Notes: generated by a model from the sequence alone, not told the origin. DNA of 24,539 nt from an uncultured Clostridia bacterium (GCA_944387905.1 CALXGU010000003.1:1-24539); one strand, 5' to 3'; numbered from the stretch's first letter, positions 8,388 to 16,252 are shown. Program-made: numbers and translations.

Positions 8388-8416
8388 TTGAAACAGCATT
8401 ATTTCAATGATACAAT
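8388..8416 (+). promoter_or_regulatory. sigma-A-type promoter for the DUF554-yhaO-yhaN operon
   Basis: TTGAAA (8388-8393), a 17-base spacer and TACAAT (8411-8416), followed by an AAAGGAGA ribosome binding site and ATG 8446. Confidence 0.65.
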
Positions 8417-8445
8417 TAAATAAGTAATATCAAAAGGAGAGCATA

Positions 8446-9126
8446 ATGCTGACAGGAACACTGGTAAACGGAGCAGTTGTAATAGTCTGCGCCGTCATAG
8501 GAACTCTGATAGGCAGCAGACTTCCTCGGAAAATATGCGATACCGTTGTAAAGGGTCTTGCGCTGTGCATAATCTATATAGGCATCGACGGCGCGCTCAG
8601 CGGCGAAAATACTCTTATTACTATAATTTCGATCGCTGCCGGCGCAGTCATAGGTCAGGCGATTGACATCGACAAGTATCTCAATAAATTCGGAGAGTTT
8701 ATTCAGTCTAAAATCAGCAAAAACGGCCAGAGCACTGTCGCTGAGGGGTTTGTGACGGTAACGCTGCTGATTTGTGTAGGAGCATGGGCAATAACAGGCG
8801 CTATGGACGCGGGTCTTCGCGGCGACCACTCGTCTTTTTATGCCAAAGCTGTCGTTGACGGCGTCTCGACTCTTATTATCGCCTCAACTCTAGGCATAGG
8901 CACTGTCTTTGCAGGCATCGCTCTTATTTTGTATCAGGGTCTGCTGACGCTGCTTTCAACAGTCATTGCTCCGTTTCTCACCCAGCATGTAATAAATGAG
9001 CTGACCTGCGTGGGGTCGCTGCTCATTATAGCAATAGGTCTCAATATGCTGGGAATAACCAAAATCAAGGCTGTAAATACGCTGCCCGCAGTGTTTATTC
9101 CGTTTATACTCTGTATTTTCATGTAG
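8446..9126 (+). CDS. DUF554-family integral membrane protein
   Basis: This 226-residue, very hydrophobic protein has about six or seven membrane helices. It opens with MLTGTLVNGAVVIVCAVIG, the characteristic start of the DUF554 (YdfK-like) family, and contains the Gly-rich GVSTLIIASTLGIGTVFAG segment. The family is widespread in Firmicutes and has no established biochemical role, although a transport function is often guessed. It is the first gene of a plus-strand operon, with an AAAGGAGA site and its own promoter. The phosphoesterase gene follows 9 bases later, so the two are probably co-expressed. I see nothing linking the membrane protein mechanistically to the DNA-repair-like pair downstream. 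Confidence 0.88.
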   Translation: MLTGTLVNGAVVIVCAVIGTLIGSRLPRKICDTVVKGLALCIIYIGIDGALSGENTLITIISIAAGAVIGQAIDIDKYLNKFGEFIQSKISKNGQSTVAEGFVTVTLLICVGAWAITGAMDAGLRGDHSSFYAKAVVDGVSTLIIASTLGIGTVFAGIALILYQGLLTLLSTVIAPFLTQHVINELTCVGSLLIIAIGLNMLGITKIKAVNTLPAVFIPFILCIFM

Positions 9127-9135
9127 GAGCGCTCT

Positions 9136-10179
9136 ATGAAATTCATATTTACCGCTGACACCCATTTCGGGTGCAGATTTTTAAATGAAAACGCCGGCGC
9201 AAGAAACAGCCGGCTTATAGAACATTTTGCCGATATCGCGGACTACGCACACAACTGCGGTATTGAATACATACTTCTTGGCGGAGACCTGTTCGATACG
9301 CCGTACCCGGATGAAAACGTAAAGGCGGCGGTATACCGTGTTTTTGAAAGCCACCGTGATATCTCTTTTTTTGCAGTGAGCGGAAATCACGATCCGCTGG
9401 GCCTGACTCAGTTTTATAATAATCCGCCTCAAAACCTGTTTGTCTTTCCGGATACTATCACAAGAGCCGATTTAAACGGTCTGACAGTTTACGGAGTCTC
9501 ACTGTCAGATTCTTTTGATGCGCCCGATCCGTGGAGCGGATTTCATTCCGACGGTAAGTTCGTGATTCTGTCGCACGGGACACTGTCCGGCAAAGGCGGA
9601 TTCTGTCTTGACCCACGCTCGCTGTCTCAGACGGGAGCGTCTATGTGTCTTTTGGGTCATATCCACAAAACACAGTCAGTAATCTTGCCGAACGGAGCCG
9701 CGGCGCTTTACGCCGGAACTCCTTTCGGCCACGGCTTTGACGAGTGCGGACAAAAAGGGTTTTATGTTATCGATTCAGATGATTTCAGTTATACATATGT
9801 TAATACAAAAGCTGAAATATACACAGAGTATACAGCGGATATAAGCAGCTGTACCTCCGTGACGGAGGTCATGGACACACTGGCGCGGGTCAGACCTATG
9901 CAGAATGAGATCGCAAGGGCGGTGCTTACAGGTAATCTGAAAGAACCGTTTGATATCGACTGCTCTTGCCTGCTGGAATATTTCAAAAACTCATTTATAC
10001 AGATAAAAGACGAGACAAAAATAGATACGGACATTTTTGAAAATGCCGGCGACAATACGCTTGAAGGCAAATTTGTGGATATACTTCTAAACAGACTCCG
10101 GAATTCACCTCAATCGGAACATCAAAAAATCCTCGACGCGATAAAAGAGGGTGTTTTGGCTATAAGGAGCTCAAAATGA
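9136..10179 (+). CDS. yhaO: SbcD/YhaO-like metallophosphoesterase (exonuclease subunit)
   Basis: This calcineurin-like phosphoesterase is related to SbcD/Mre11 and B. subtilis YhaO. It has the dimetal-site motifs in order: FTADTHFG (DxH), GGDLFDTP (GDxxD), SGNHDPLG (GNHD), LSHGTLSG and LGHIHK (GHxH). At 347 residues it also carries the C-terminal capping region expected for contact with the SMC-like partner. It starts at ATG 9136 behind TAGGAG. Its TGA overlaps the start of the ATPase gene (ATGA), a sign of translational coupling and of a two-subunit nuclease complex. A role in DNA end processing is inferred from the family. Confidence 0.88.
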   Translation: MKFIFTADTHFGCRFLNENAGARNSRLIEHFADIADYAHNCGIEYILLGGDLFDTPYPDENVKAAVYRVFESHRDISFFAVSGNHDPLGLTQFYNNPPQNLFVFPDTITRADLNGLTVYGVSLSDSFDAPDPWSGFHSDGKFVILSHGTLSGKGGFCLDPRSLSQTGASMCLLGHIHKTQSVILPNGAAALYAGTPFGHGFDECGQKGFYVIDSDDFSYTYVNTKAEIYTEYTADISSCTSVTEVMDTLARVRPMQNEIARAVLTGNLKEPFDIDCSCLLEYFKNSFIQIKDETKIDTDIFENAGDNTLEGKFVDILLNRLRNSPQSEHQKILDAIKEGVLAIRSSK

Positions 10180-12293
10180 CTGTAATCAAAAAACTTGAAA
10201 TAGCATCATTCGGCAAATTCAAGGACTACACTCTGAATCTTAAACCCGGTCTGAATGAGTTTGTCTGTGAAAACGAGTTCGGCAAAAGCACAATAACGGA
10301 TTTTATTCTGTTTATACTTTACGGATTTGCAAAAACTACGTCCAAGAAAGCCGAGCTCGAAGAAAATCTGCTGAAAAAATATCTGCCCTGGAACTCTGAG
10401 CCGGTACTTGCAGGCGCATTAGAGGCGGACTGCGACGGAAAGCTGTTCAGAATAGAACGGATGCAGAACGACGGCAGAAAAAAAAGCGTCACGGTACGTG
10501 ACGCGACAGGCACTGCTTTGGATATCGACGGCTCGCCCGGAAAAATGCTGTTCGGAGTGGACAGGCAGACATTTGAGCGCACGTTTCTGATACGTCAGAC
10601 CGATATCAAGTTTTCAGGCACCGGCGGACTGGAGCTGGCTCTGAAAAATCTTGTCACAACCGGCGATGAGGACACATCATACGAGGCTGCCGCACAAATA
10701 CTCTACAGAAAGAATATCAAGTACAGACATATCGACCGCCAGTCGGGACGTATTTTTGATTTAAAAAAGCAAATAGCCCAGCTCACTCTAGACACCGCTC
10801 AGAAGCGCCGTCAGGCGGAAGAGTCGTCAGATATAAACGGCAGGCTCGCCGAGCTTTGCCGTAAACGCTCAGAGCTGGAAGACCGGGAACAGCGCCTAAA
10901 TGAGATGCTGCCGCTTGCCAAAAACGCCGACGCGCGGCGCAGACTGGAAAGTTACAGACAAACGCAAAGTCAGATAGACAGCATTGATCAAAGCATAGAG
11001 CAATTCAAAAAGACCGGGCTTACACTCCAGGCCGTCAATCAAATAACAAACGCATCAGCCGAACTCAAGCTCGACACAGACCGTGAAAAGTCGGCAAAAC
11101 AGCGCGCAGACGCCGCAGAGTCGGATTTTTCAAGAGCGAAAGCCGATTTTTCTAAATTTGAAAATATACGCCAAAACGAAAGAGAAATACTCGTACTGTT
11201 TTCAAAAAAGCCAAGACCAAATGCCGCTTTTTGCTCAGCCGGCGTTATTGCAGCGGCAGTCGCAGCAGCGCTTATTATTACCTCGCGGCTGACTGCTGGA
11301 ATAATAGTTATGCTGCTGGGCGCTGCCGCAATAGCCGCGGGCATGATCTTCAAAAGCAAAATCAAAATCCCGTCTGCCTACGCAGCGTCTATGTCCGAAC
11401 TGAAGGAAAAATATGAGCAGTTCAAAGACAGTGAAATGCTTCTGCAACAGCTCAAATCCGAATACGATACTGCTGCCGCGGATTATGAACGATGTAAAAA
11501 CAAGTTGAAGGACAGCCTGCTTATATACAATGAGCTTGACAAGAAGTACGGCATAGAAGCTGCCGGAGGTCCGCAGGCATTGACCGACTTACTTGCGCAT
11601 CAGGCTATGCTTGAAAGCAAAATAGAACAGCTAAAGGACTCTCAGCGTCAAAACCTGCAAAACGATACGCCGGATCAGCTTGAAGCTATGGCAAAAACAG
11701 GAGACTGCGAATACAGCGAGACACAGCTTCAGAATATGCTGATAAAAATCAAGGATGATAAAGCCGCTCTGTCTGATGAAATTTCCGTTTTGAAGCGTCA
11801 GCAGTCCATGACAGACGACCTGAAGAAAAGCGTATACGAATCAGAGCAAAAAATAAAGGAGCTTGAGTATGAACTCAGCTGCGCCGAGTACAGCGACAGC
11901 GTACTTACAATCGCAAGAGAAGCGCTTTGTGAAGCTTACGAATACATAAGCTCAAAATTTGCGCCGATGCTCACAGAATGCGCAAGACAGCCTCTGTCTG
12001 AAATAACAGACGGAAAGTATGACAGCATCACCCTTGACCGTCAGTTCAATCTTCGGGTAAAGTACAGGGGGATCATGTACGATTTGGGCTACTTCTCGCG
12101 CGGGACTGCCGATGCGGTATATTTCGCAGTGCGTATCGCTGTCTGTCAGCTGATATCCGATAAATCCGGCCTGCCTTTGATCATGGACGATCCGTTCTGG
12201 TCTTTTGATGATAAAAGACTGCAATCCGCACGCAAAGTTACTGAAAAAATTTCCCATAATAACCAAATTATTATATTCAGTGCACGAAAATGA
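10176..12293 (+). CDS. yhaN: SbcC/Rad50/YhaN-like ATPase with a hydrophobic mid-section
   Basis: This SMC-like ATPase is the partner of the upstream phosphoesterase. The N-terminal half-domain has the Walker A motif ENEFGKST at 32-39. The centre is a long, highly charged coiled coil (about 190-600). The C-terminal half has a signature-like YFSRGTADAVYFAVRIA and a Walker B motif in LPLIMDDPFWSFDD at about 665-675. Total length (705) is shorter than SbcC and closer to YhaN-type proteins. Residues of about 346-392 hold two adjacent hydrophobic stretches (AAAVAAALIITS and IIVMLLGAAAIAAGMIF) that look like a membrane hairpin interrupting the coiled coil. I see no CxxC zinc hook. The start ATG 10176 overlaps the previous stop. 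No clear terminator follows; the next element is the ribozyme promoter. Confidence 0.88.
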   Translation: MTVIKKLEIASFGKFKDYTLNLKPGLNEFVCENEFGKSTITDFILFILYGFAKTTSKKAELEENLLKKYLPWNSEPVLAGALEADCDGKLFRIERMQNDGRKKSVTVRDATGTALDIDGSPGKMLFGVDRQTFERTFLIRQTDIKFSGTGGLELALKNLVTTGDEDTSYEAAAQILYRKNIKYRHIDRQSGRIFDLKKQIAQLTLDTAQKRRQAEESSDINGRLAELCRKRSELEDREQRLNEMLPLAKNADARRRLESYRQTQSQIDSIDQSIEQFKKTGLTLQAVNQITNASAELKLDTDREKSAKQRADAAESDFSRAKADFSKFENIRQNEREILVLFSKKPRPNAAFCSAGVIAAAVAAALIITSRLTAGIIVMLLGAAAIAAGMIFKSKIKIPSAYAASMSELKEKYEQFKDSEMLLQQLKSEYDTAAADYERCKNKLKDSLLIYNELDKKYGIEAAGGPQALTDLLAHQAMLESKIEQLKDSQRQNLQNDTPDQLEAMAKTGDCEYSETQLQNMLIKIKDDKAALSDEISVLKRQQSMTDDLKKSVYESEQKIKELEYELSCAEYSDSVLTIAREALCEAYEYISSKFAPMLTECARQPLSEITDGKYDSITLDRQFNLRVKYRGIMYDLGYFSRGTADAVYFAVRIAVCQLISDKSGLPLIMDDPFWSFDDKRLQSARKVTEKISHNNQIIIFSARK

Positions 12294-12303
12294 CCGCTGA
12301 AAA

Positions 12304-12332
12304 TTGACATTTGCCCACCTTTATGATATATT
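12304..12332 (+). promoter_or_regulatory. near-consensus promoter driving the glmS-type ribozyme
   Basis: TTGACA (12304-12309), a 17-base spacer and TATATT (12327-12332). Transcription would start near 12339, about 36 bases before the ribozyme cleavage site. It begins only 11 bases after the yhaN stop codon. Confidence 0.75.
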
Positions 12333-12350
12333 TATATAAAGAAAGGTGGG
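12314..12350. repeat. perfect 9-bp inverted repeat over the promoter -10 region
   Basis: CCCACCTTT (12314-12322) and AAAGGTGGG (12342-12350) are exact complements 19 bases apart. They flank the -10 box and reach past the expected transcription start, the geometry of a repressor operator. As RNA read from the yhaN operon, the same bases could instead form a hairpin, and a nested CTTTAT/ATAAAG pairing is also possible. Confidence 0.6.
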
Positions 12351-12374
12351 TAGTGTTATTTTGAAGACAAAAAA

Positions 12375-12506
12375 AGCGCCAGACCAAAATATCTCATTGG
12401 TTAACGAGGCGGAGGGATAATCGAGATTTTCGGCGGGAGCCCTCCCGGCGGCACGCTGTCGTCGTAAGCCTGTGAACAAACCCGACGGGTGACTGTCGGA
12501 CAAAAA
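12375..12506 (+). ncRNA. glmS-type self-cleaving ribozyme/riboswitch
   Basis: The conserved core is present in order: AGCGCC with the expected cleavage between A12375 and G12376, AACGAGG, ATCGAGATTTTCGGCGG, CCCTCCCGG, GGTGACT and GGACAAA. Helices can be drawn: P1 GACCAA/TTGGTT, P2 from GAGGG/CCCTC, and a P3-type hairpin GGCGGCA-CGC-TGTCGTC. In known cases this ribozyme cleaves the glmS mRNA 5' leader when glucosamine-6-phosphate is high. Here no glmS follows; a terminator begins about 50 bases later and the next gene is a Na/Pi cotransporter. Identification is by motif reading, without a covariance search, but the density of conserved positions makes it strong. Confidence 0.92.
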
Positions 12507-12554
12507 CACCGGTATGCAATACAGTAAAAATCAATTTAATATAACTTTCCACAC

Positions 12555-12589
12555 AAAACCGCGCAGTTTTTTTAATGCGCGGTTTTTTT
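12555..12589 (+). terminator. intrinsic terminator after the glmS-type ribozyme
   Basis: AAAACCGCGCA, a loop of ten bases and TGCGCGGTTTT continuing into T, giving an 11-bp stem. It separates the ribozyme from the cotransporter gene, so most ribozyme transcripts should end here as an RNA of about 250 bases. Confidence 0.88.
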
Positions 12590-12657
12590 GAGATTAAATT
12601 TTCTTGTTTTTTAATATTTTTGATTACAGTGATGATAATAAATTAAAGAGGTGAAAA

Positions 12658-14403
12658 ATGGATATTTACAGTATTATACAATTTATATGCGGTATATCGT
12701 TTTTTCTGTTCGGCATGTTAATGATGTCGGAAAACCTGGAAAAAACAGCCGGCGGAAAGCTTGAGCGTATTTTGAAAAAAACTCAGCAGAAACCGGCTCT
12801 GAGTCTTTTGCTGGGTACTGTCATTACTATGCTCATTCAGTCATCTTCCGCTACTTCTGTCATGCTGGTAGGTCTTGTCAACTCCGGTATCATGCAGTTT
12901 GCAGGCACATTATATATTATTTTCGGCGCAAATATCGGAACTACTTTTACGGCATGGATACTCAGTCTTGCGGGCATAGAAAGCAAAAATATTTTTGTAT
13001 CTCTGCTTAAGCCGGAAAACTTTACTCCGTTTTTGGCTATTATAGGTGTGATACTCATAATGGCTTCCAAAAACGGGCGCAAAAGCGACGCGGGCAGAGT
13101 GCTTATCGGATTTTCTGTCCTGATCTACGGAATGAAGCTTATGACAAACGCTGTCAGTCCGCTTGCCGACACACCTCAGTTCGCGTCTCTTATGGTCAAG
13201 TTTGAAAATCCGTTTATAAGCCTGCTCGCCGGTATTATTATAACGGCTGTGATCCAGTCTTCTTCAGCATCGGTGGGTATTCTGCAGGCATTCGCCCTTA
13301 CGGGTGCCGTCAGCTGGTCAACAGCAGTACCTATTATAATGGGTCAAAATATAGGTACATGTATAACAGCAGTGCTGTCCTGTATAGGAAGCGGGAAAAA
13401 CGCCAAGCGTGTGGCAGCGGCGCATACTTCCGTAAACATTATCGGTACTGCGGTTTTCTTCACTGCTTTCGAGATACTGCGATTGACAACAAACTGGGAG
13501 TTTTTTGACTCACCGATAAGCCCTGTCGGCATAGCAATAGCGCATACCGCCTTCAATGTTCTTGCTACTGTTATGCTTTTACCGTTTACAAAACAGCTTG
13601 AAAAACTCATTTGCAGGATCATTCCGGATTCAGTCGAATCCAAACCTATCATTCCCACGCTTGATAAACGTCTGTTTTTGTCGCCGTCAATAGCCGTCAG
13701 CGAATGCATGTCCAGAACGCGTGACATGGCAAAACTGACACAATCTACCGTGATTTCCGCTCTGGATCAGATAATGTCTTATAAAAGCAATGTCTCGCAC
13801 ACGATAGCAGAAAATGAAAAGCTTTCGGATATGTATCAGGATATGCTGCTGACAGGTCTGGTAAAAATCGCCGAGAAATCTATTTCGGAACAGGACAGTT
13901 CAAGCGTTTCCAGAATGATGTATACCGTAAGCGATCTTGAACGCATGTGCGACCACTCGCTGCGTATATCCATCGGCACAGACGAGCTGATGAGCAAGAC
14001 CAAAGGATATTCGCATGACGCCATGCGCGAACTCTCTGTTCTGACATCTGCATTGAAAGAAATCACCGATATCACAGTGACCGCGTTTTTAAATAACGAT
14101 CCTGTTCTTGCGCGAAATACAGAACCGCTTGAACAAGTGATCGACAAGCTCATCGATGATATGCATAAAAACCATGTTGACAGACTGCGAAAAGGTCAGT
14201 GCACTGTTGAACAGGGTCTGTCTTTCAACGACTTGCTCACCGACCTTGAACGTATATCAGATCATTGTTCCAATATTTCCGCAGCCGTTATAGAAATTGC
14301 GCACGGCAGCTTTCAAACTCACAGTTATCTCAACCGCTTTAAAAATTCAAGCGAGGAATTTGAACAAATTTACTCACAGTACGAGCATAAATACAGTATC
14401 TGA
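12658..14403 (+). CDS. nptA: Na+/Pi cotransporter family protein with C-terminal PhoU-like domain
   Basis: This is a predicted sodium-dependent phosphate transporter of the NptA/YjbB family. The membrane part (1 to about 310) carries the two inverted-repeat signatures QSSSATSVMLVGL at 61 and QSSSASVGILQAF at 200, each followed by a Gly-rich GANIGTT- or GQNIGTC-type stretch. The C-terminal part (about 340-560) is a helical PhoU-like domain, with ERMCDHSLRIS and ERISDHCSNIS as the two metal-site helices. At 581 residues the length is normal. It has an AGAGGTG ribosome binding site before ATG 12658. I find no convincing promoter between the ribozyme terminator and the gene, so read-through from the ribozyme promoter is possible. 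Confidence 0.92.
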   Translation: MDIYSIIQFICGISFFLFGMLMMSENLEKTAGGKLERILKKTQQKPALSLLLGTVITMLIQSSSATSVMLVGLVNSGIMQFAGTLYIIFGANIGTTFTAWILSLAGIESKNIFVSLLKPENFTPFLAIIGVILIMASKNGRKSDAGRVLIGFSVLIYGMKLMTNAVSPLADTPQFASLMVKFENPFISLLAGIIITAVIQSSSASVGILQAFALTGAVSWSTAVPIIMGQNIGTCITAVLSCIGSGKNAKRVAAAHTSVNIIGTAVFFTAFEILRLTTNWEFFDSPISPVGIAIAHTAFNVLATVMLLPFTKQLEKLICRIIPDSVESKPIIPTLDKRLFLSPSIAVSECMSRTRDMAKLTQSTVISALDQIMSYKSNVSHTIAENEKLSDMYQDMLLTGLVKIAEKSISEQDSSSVSRMMYTVSDLERMCDHSLRISIGTDELMSKTKGYSHDAMRELSVLTSALKEITDITVTAFLNNDPVLARNTEPLEQVIDKLIDDMHKNHVDRLRKGQCTVEQGLSFNDLLTDLERISDHCSNISAAVIEIAHGSFQTHSYLNRFKNSSEEFEQIYSQYEHKYSI

Positions 14404-14441
14404 TACAGTGAGATCAGACATGCTCTGTTTGCGCAACATAT

Positions 14442-14474
14442 AAAAAAGCCGCAACTTTAAGCTGCGGCTTTTTT
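14442..14474. terminator. bidirectional terminator between the cotransporter and azlD
   Basis: AAAAAAGCCGCA, a short loop and TGCGGCTTTTTT, with A and T runs on both sides. It serves the convergent cotransporter gene (plus) and azlD (minus, stop at 14476). Confidence 0.88.
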
Positions 14475-14475
14475 A

Positions 14476-14793
14476 TTAAATATATCTTATTATTATTTCT
14501 GTTACAAGTACCGCAGCGCATGCCGCGCAGGCAACCTGTATAAGGCTTTTTTCAAAAAACGACAGGATCAGTGCCGCCGCAAACCCGACTAAGGCGGATA
14601 TAAGGCTGTCTGACGCGTAAAATACCGACGGAACTATCATCACGCTCAGTACCGCCACAGGGATATAATGCAAAAATGAAAGTATAAACCTGTTTTTGAT
14701 TTTCTGTCTCAAAACTACAATCGGGAGCATTCGGAGAAGATATGTGACCCCTGCCATGACGACAAGGCATATTAAAAACCGTGTGCTAATCAC
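14476..14793 (-). CDS. azlD: branched-chain amino acid export subunit AzlD
   Basis: This small hydrophobic protein of about 105 residues has three or four membrane helices and the AzlD pattern (VTYLLRMLPIVVLRQKI near the N-terminus, then HYIPVAVLSVMIVPSVFY). It works with AzlC to export branched-chain amino acids or their analogues. A GTG at 14802 is in frame, but GGAGG touches it directly. The GTG at 14793 lies nine bases after GGAGG and is preferred. It overlaps the azlC stop by eight bases, so translation is coupled. The substrate is inferred from the family. Confidence 0.88.
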   Translation of the reverse strand: MISTRFLICLVVMAGVTYLLRMLPIVVLRQKIKNRFILSFLHYIPVAVLSVMIVPSVFYASDSLISALVGFAAALILSFFEKSLIQVACAACAAVLVTEIIIRYI

Positions 14794-15505
14794 AGATATC
14801 ACCCTCCTCGGACACGTTTACCGGCGCTGCTGCTGCCATCACCAAAGCCGCGGCCACCGCGCTGATAATAACCGCAAATCCTCCCGGCAGCCCGTTCAGA
14901 TACGGCATATATTCAAAACAACAGCCCAGCACTATCGCTATAAGCGCGCATAACGCCATGCTTTTGCTCTTTTTTATCTGCGGCAGCACAACGGCTGTCA
15001 GCATTCCGTAAATCGCGACACCCAGTGCCGAAACTATTATCCCCGGCAGTATATTTCCTGCCACCGCGCCTGCAAGTGTACCTATTGTCCAGCCCAAAAA
15101 CGGAGTGAGGATCAATCCGTACATATACTGCGCCTCAAGCTGTGTGCCGTTTGACATCGCTACGGCAAATATTTCGTCTGTGTTTCCAAACGAAACCATA
15201 AGGCGCTGGATAACAGTCATTTTACTGCTCAGTCTTTGTGACAGCGATGCCGACATGAAAAGATACCTGGAATTAATGACAAGCTGTGACAGAGCCAATT
15301 CTATAAGTCCTGAGCCTGTACAGATTATCGGCACCGCCGCAAGCTGCCCCGCCGATGTGAGGTTTGTCATGGAAATAAGCACAGCCTCTACCACACTCAG
15401 CCCGTTTGATACCGCGAATACCCCGAATGCAAAAGATACGGAAAAATATCCGATACAAATCGCAAGCCCGTCTGTTATTCCTTTTTTAAACAAGTTTTTC
15501 TGCAC
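14786..15505 (-). CDS. azlC: branched-chain amino acid export protein AzlC
   Basis: This is the large membrane subunit of the AzlCD exporter. The family opening KKGITDGLAICIGYFSVSFAFGV is clear, followed by about six or seven helices and the NLTSAGQLAAVP motif. The open frame runs up to a GTG at 15616, but that start would add 37 residues made of a 12-residue repeat (RATGQK-type) and would lie within the promoter. GTG 15505, eight bases after GGAGAG, gives 239 residues, the usual family length, and is preferred. The 36-bp DNA repeat upstream copies the GAGAGCG ribosome-binding and start region three times. Confidence 0.85.
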   Translation of the reverse strand: MQKNLFKKGITDGLAICIGYFSVSFAFGVFAVSNGLSVVEAVLISMTNLTSAGQLAAVPIICTGSGLIELALSQLVINSRYLFMSASLSQRLSSKMTVIQRLMVSFGNTDEIFAVAMSNGTQLEAQYMYGLILTPFLGWTIGTLAGAVAGNILPGIIVSALGVAIYGMLTAVVLPQIKKSKSMALCALIAIVLGCCFEYMPYLNGLPGGFAVIISAVAAALVMAAAAPVNVSEEGDICD

Positions 15506-15589
15506 CTGACGCTCTCCATTTTTAAACAAGTTTTTCTGACCCGTCGCTCTACATTTTTTGGACAAGCTTTTCTGACCCGTCGCTCTCCA
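15482..15589 (-). repeat. three tandem 36-bp repeats over the azlC leader and start
   Basis: Units at 15482-15518, 15519-15553 and 15554-15589. On the minus strand each reads roughly GGAGAGCGACGGGTCAGAAAA followed by a CTTGTTTAAAAA-type end. The gene-proximal unit is the most diverged and contains the likely azlC ribosome binding site and GTG. The units are 35-37 bp and nearly keep the reading frame. Confidence 0.85.
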
Positions 15590-15606
15590 CTCTTTTTCTA
15601 CGTTAA

Positions 15607-15635
15607 AGATTAACACAACCTGCTTTAAATTTCAA
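15607..15635 (-). promoter_or_regulatory. candidate promoter for azlCD
   Basis: On the minus strand: TTGAAA (15630-15635), a 17-base spacer and TAATCT (15607-15612). It covers the far-upstream GTG at 15616, which supports the downstream azlC start. The leader would be about 95 bases and contain the tandem repeats. Confidence 0.4.
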
Positions 15636-15663
15636 TACGCAAACCATACCGCGGCATATGCCA

Positions 15664-15690
15664 TAAAAAAACCCGTCCTATGACGGGTTT
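15664..15690 (-). terminator. intrinsic terminator after the yebC-HAD operon
   Basis: On the minus strand AAACCCGTC, a four-base loop, GACGGGTTT and a run of seven T. The stem begins within the stop codon of the HAD gene. Confidence 0.85.
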
Positions 15691-16252
15691 ATTTTCTGTT
15701 CATATCCCAGGCTGTGATTTTTTCCTTTTTGACGATAAACGCCCTTTTTGCCGTTTTTGCAAGAGGAGCGTCAGAATACGAGTCAGAATAGAAAGCGTCT
15801 ATACTGCCGTTTTCAAACCGCTCATAAAAACGCCGCACTTTTTCCCGGCCCCAGCAGTTTTCACCGGTATATCTGCCCGTCTTTTTATCGACAACAGACG
15901 CCATAAGCTCATTTATCCCCAGACTTTTACAAATCGGTCTCAGCAGAAATTCCGGCGATGCAGATATAACAACATCGTCAGATTTATGATTTTGTATATA
16001 CCATTTTTTTATTTTTACACTATGTATCTTCCAAAAATCATCGACAGTTTTGTCAATATCGCTGAATGCGCGCAAAAATCTGTAAAAGCGCTCTTTAAAA
16101 AGCTGCTTTTTTCGCCTGTCAAGCAGAAATTTTACAGCCGTAAAAAGCGGAAACCGAAAGATAATAAACGGCTTTACACACAGACAATATTTATAAAAAT
16201 CGACTGTACTGTCGCCGTTATATATAGTCTTGTCAAAATCATAAACGTTCAT
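15689..16252 (-). CDS. HAD-superfamily phosphatase, subfamily IB-like
   Basis: This is a predicted Mg2+-dependent phosphatase of 187 residues. Motif I is YDFDKTIYNGDST, with the nucleophile D5 and general acid/base D7. Motif II is VVISASPEF, the motif III lysine lies in WGREKVRRF and motif IV is YSDSYSDAPLA. The helical cap between motifs I and II fits the phosphoserine-phosphatase-like IB group. The substrate is unknown. Its ATG shares one base with the yebC stop (TAATG), so the two genes are translationally coupled. This is the second and last gene of the operon. Confidence 0.86.
   Translation of the reverse strand: MNVYDFDKTIYNGDSTVDFYKYCLCVKPFIIFRFPLFTAVKFLLDRRKKQLFKERFYRFLRAFSDIDKTVDDFWKIHSVKIKKWYIQNHKSDDVVISASPEFLLRPICKSLGINELMASVVDKKTGRYTGENCWGREKVRRFYERFENGSIDAFYSDSYSDAPLAKTAKRAFIVKKEKITAWDMNRK

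Noticed and set aside
8308..8445. possible T-box leader for proS
   Set aside because: The promoter lies only about 30 bases before the start codon, and no T-box sequence or specifier stem fits.
12512..12589. short frame starting ATGCAATAC after the ribozyme, as a possible truncated glmS or leader peptide
   Set aside because: It does not resemble the GlmS start (MCGIVGY), has no ribosome binding site and runs through the terminator hairpin.
15506..15616. AzlC start at GTG 15616
   Set aside because: The added 37 residues are only the translated tandem repeat, the ribosome binding site is poor, and the likely promoter covers that codon.
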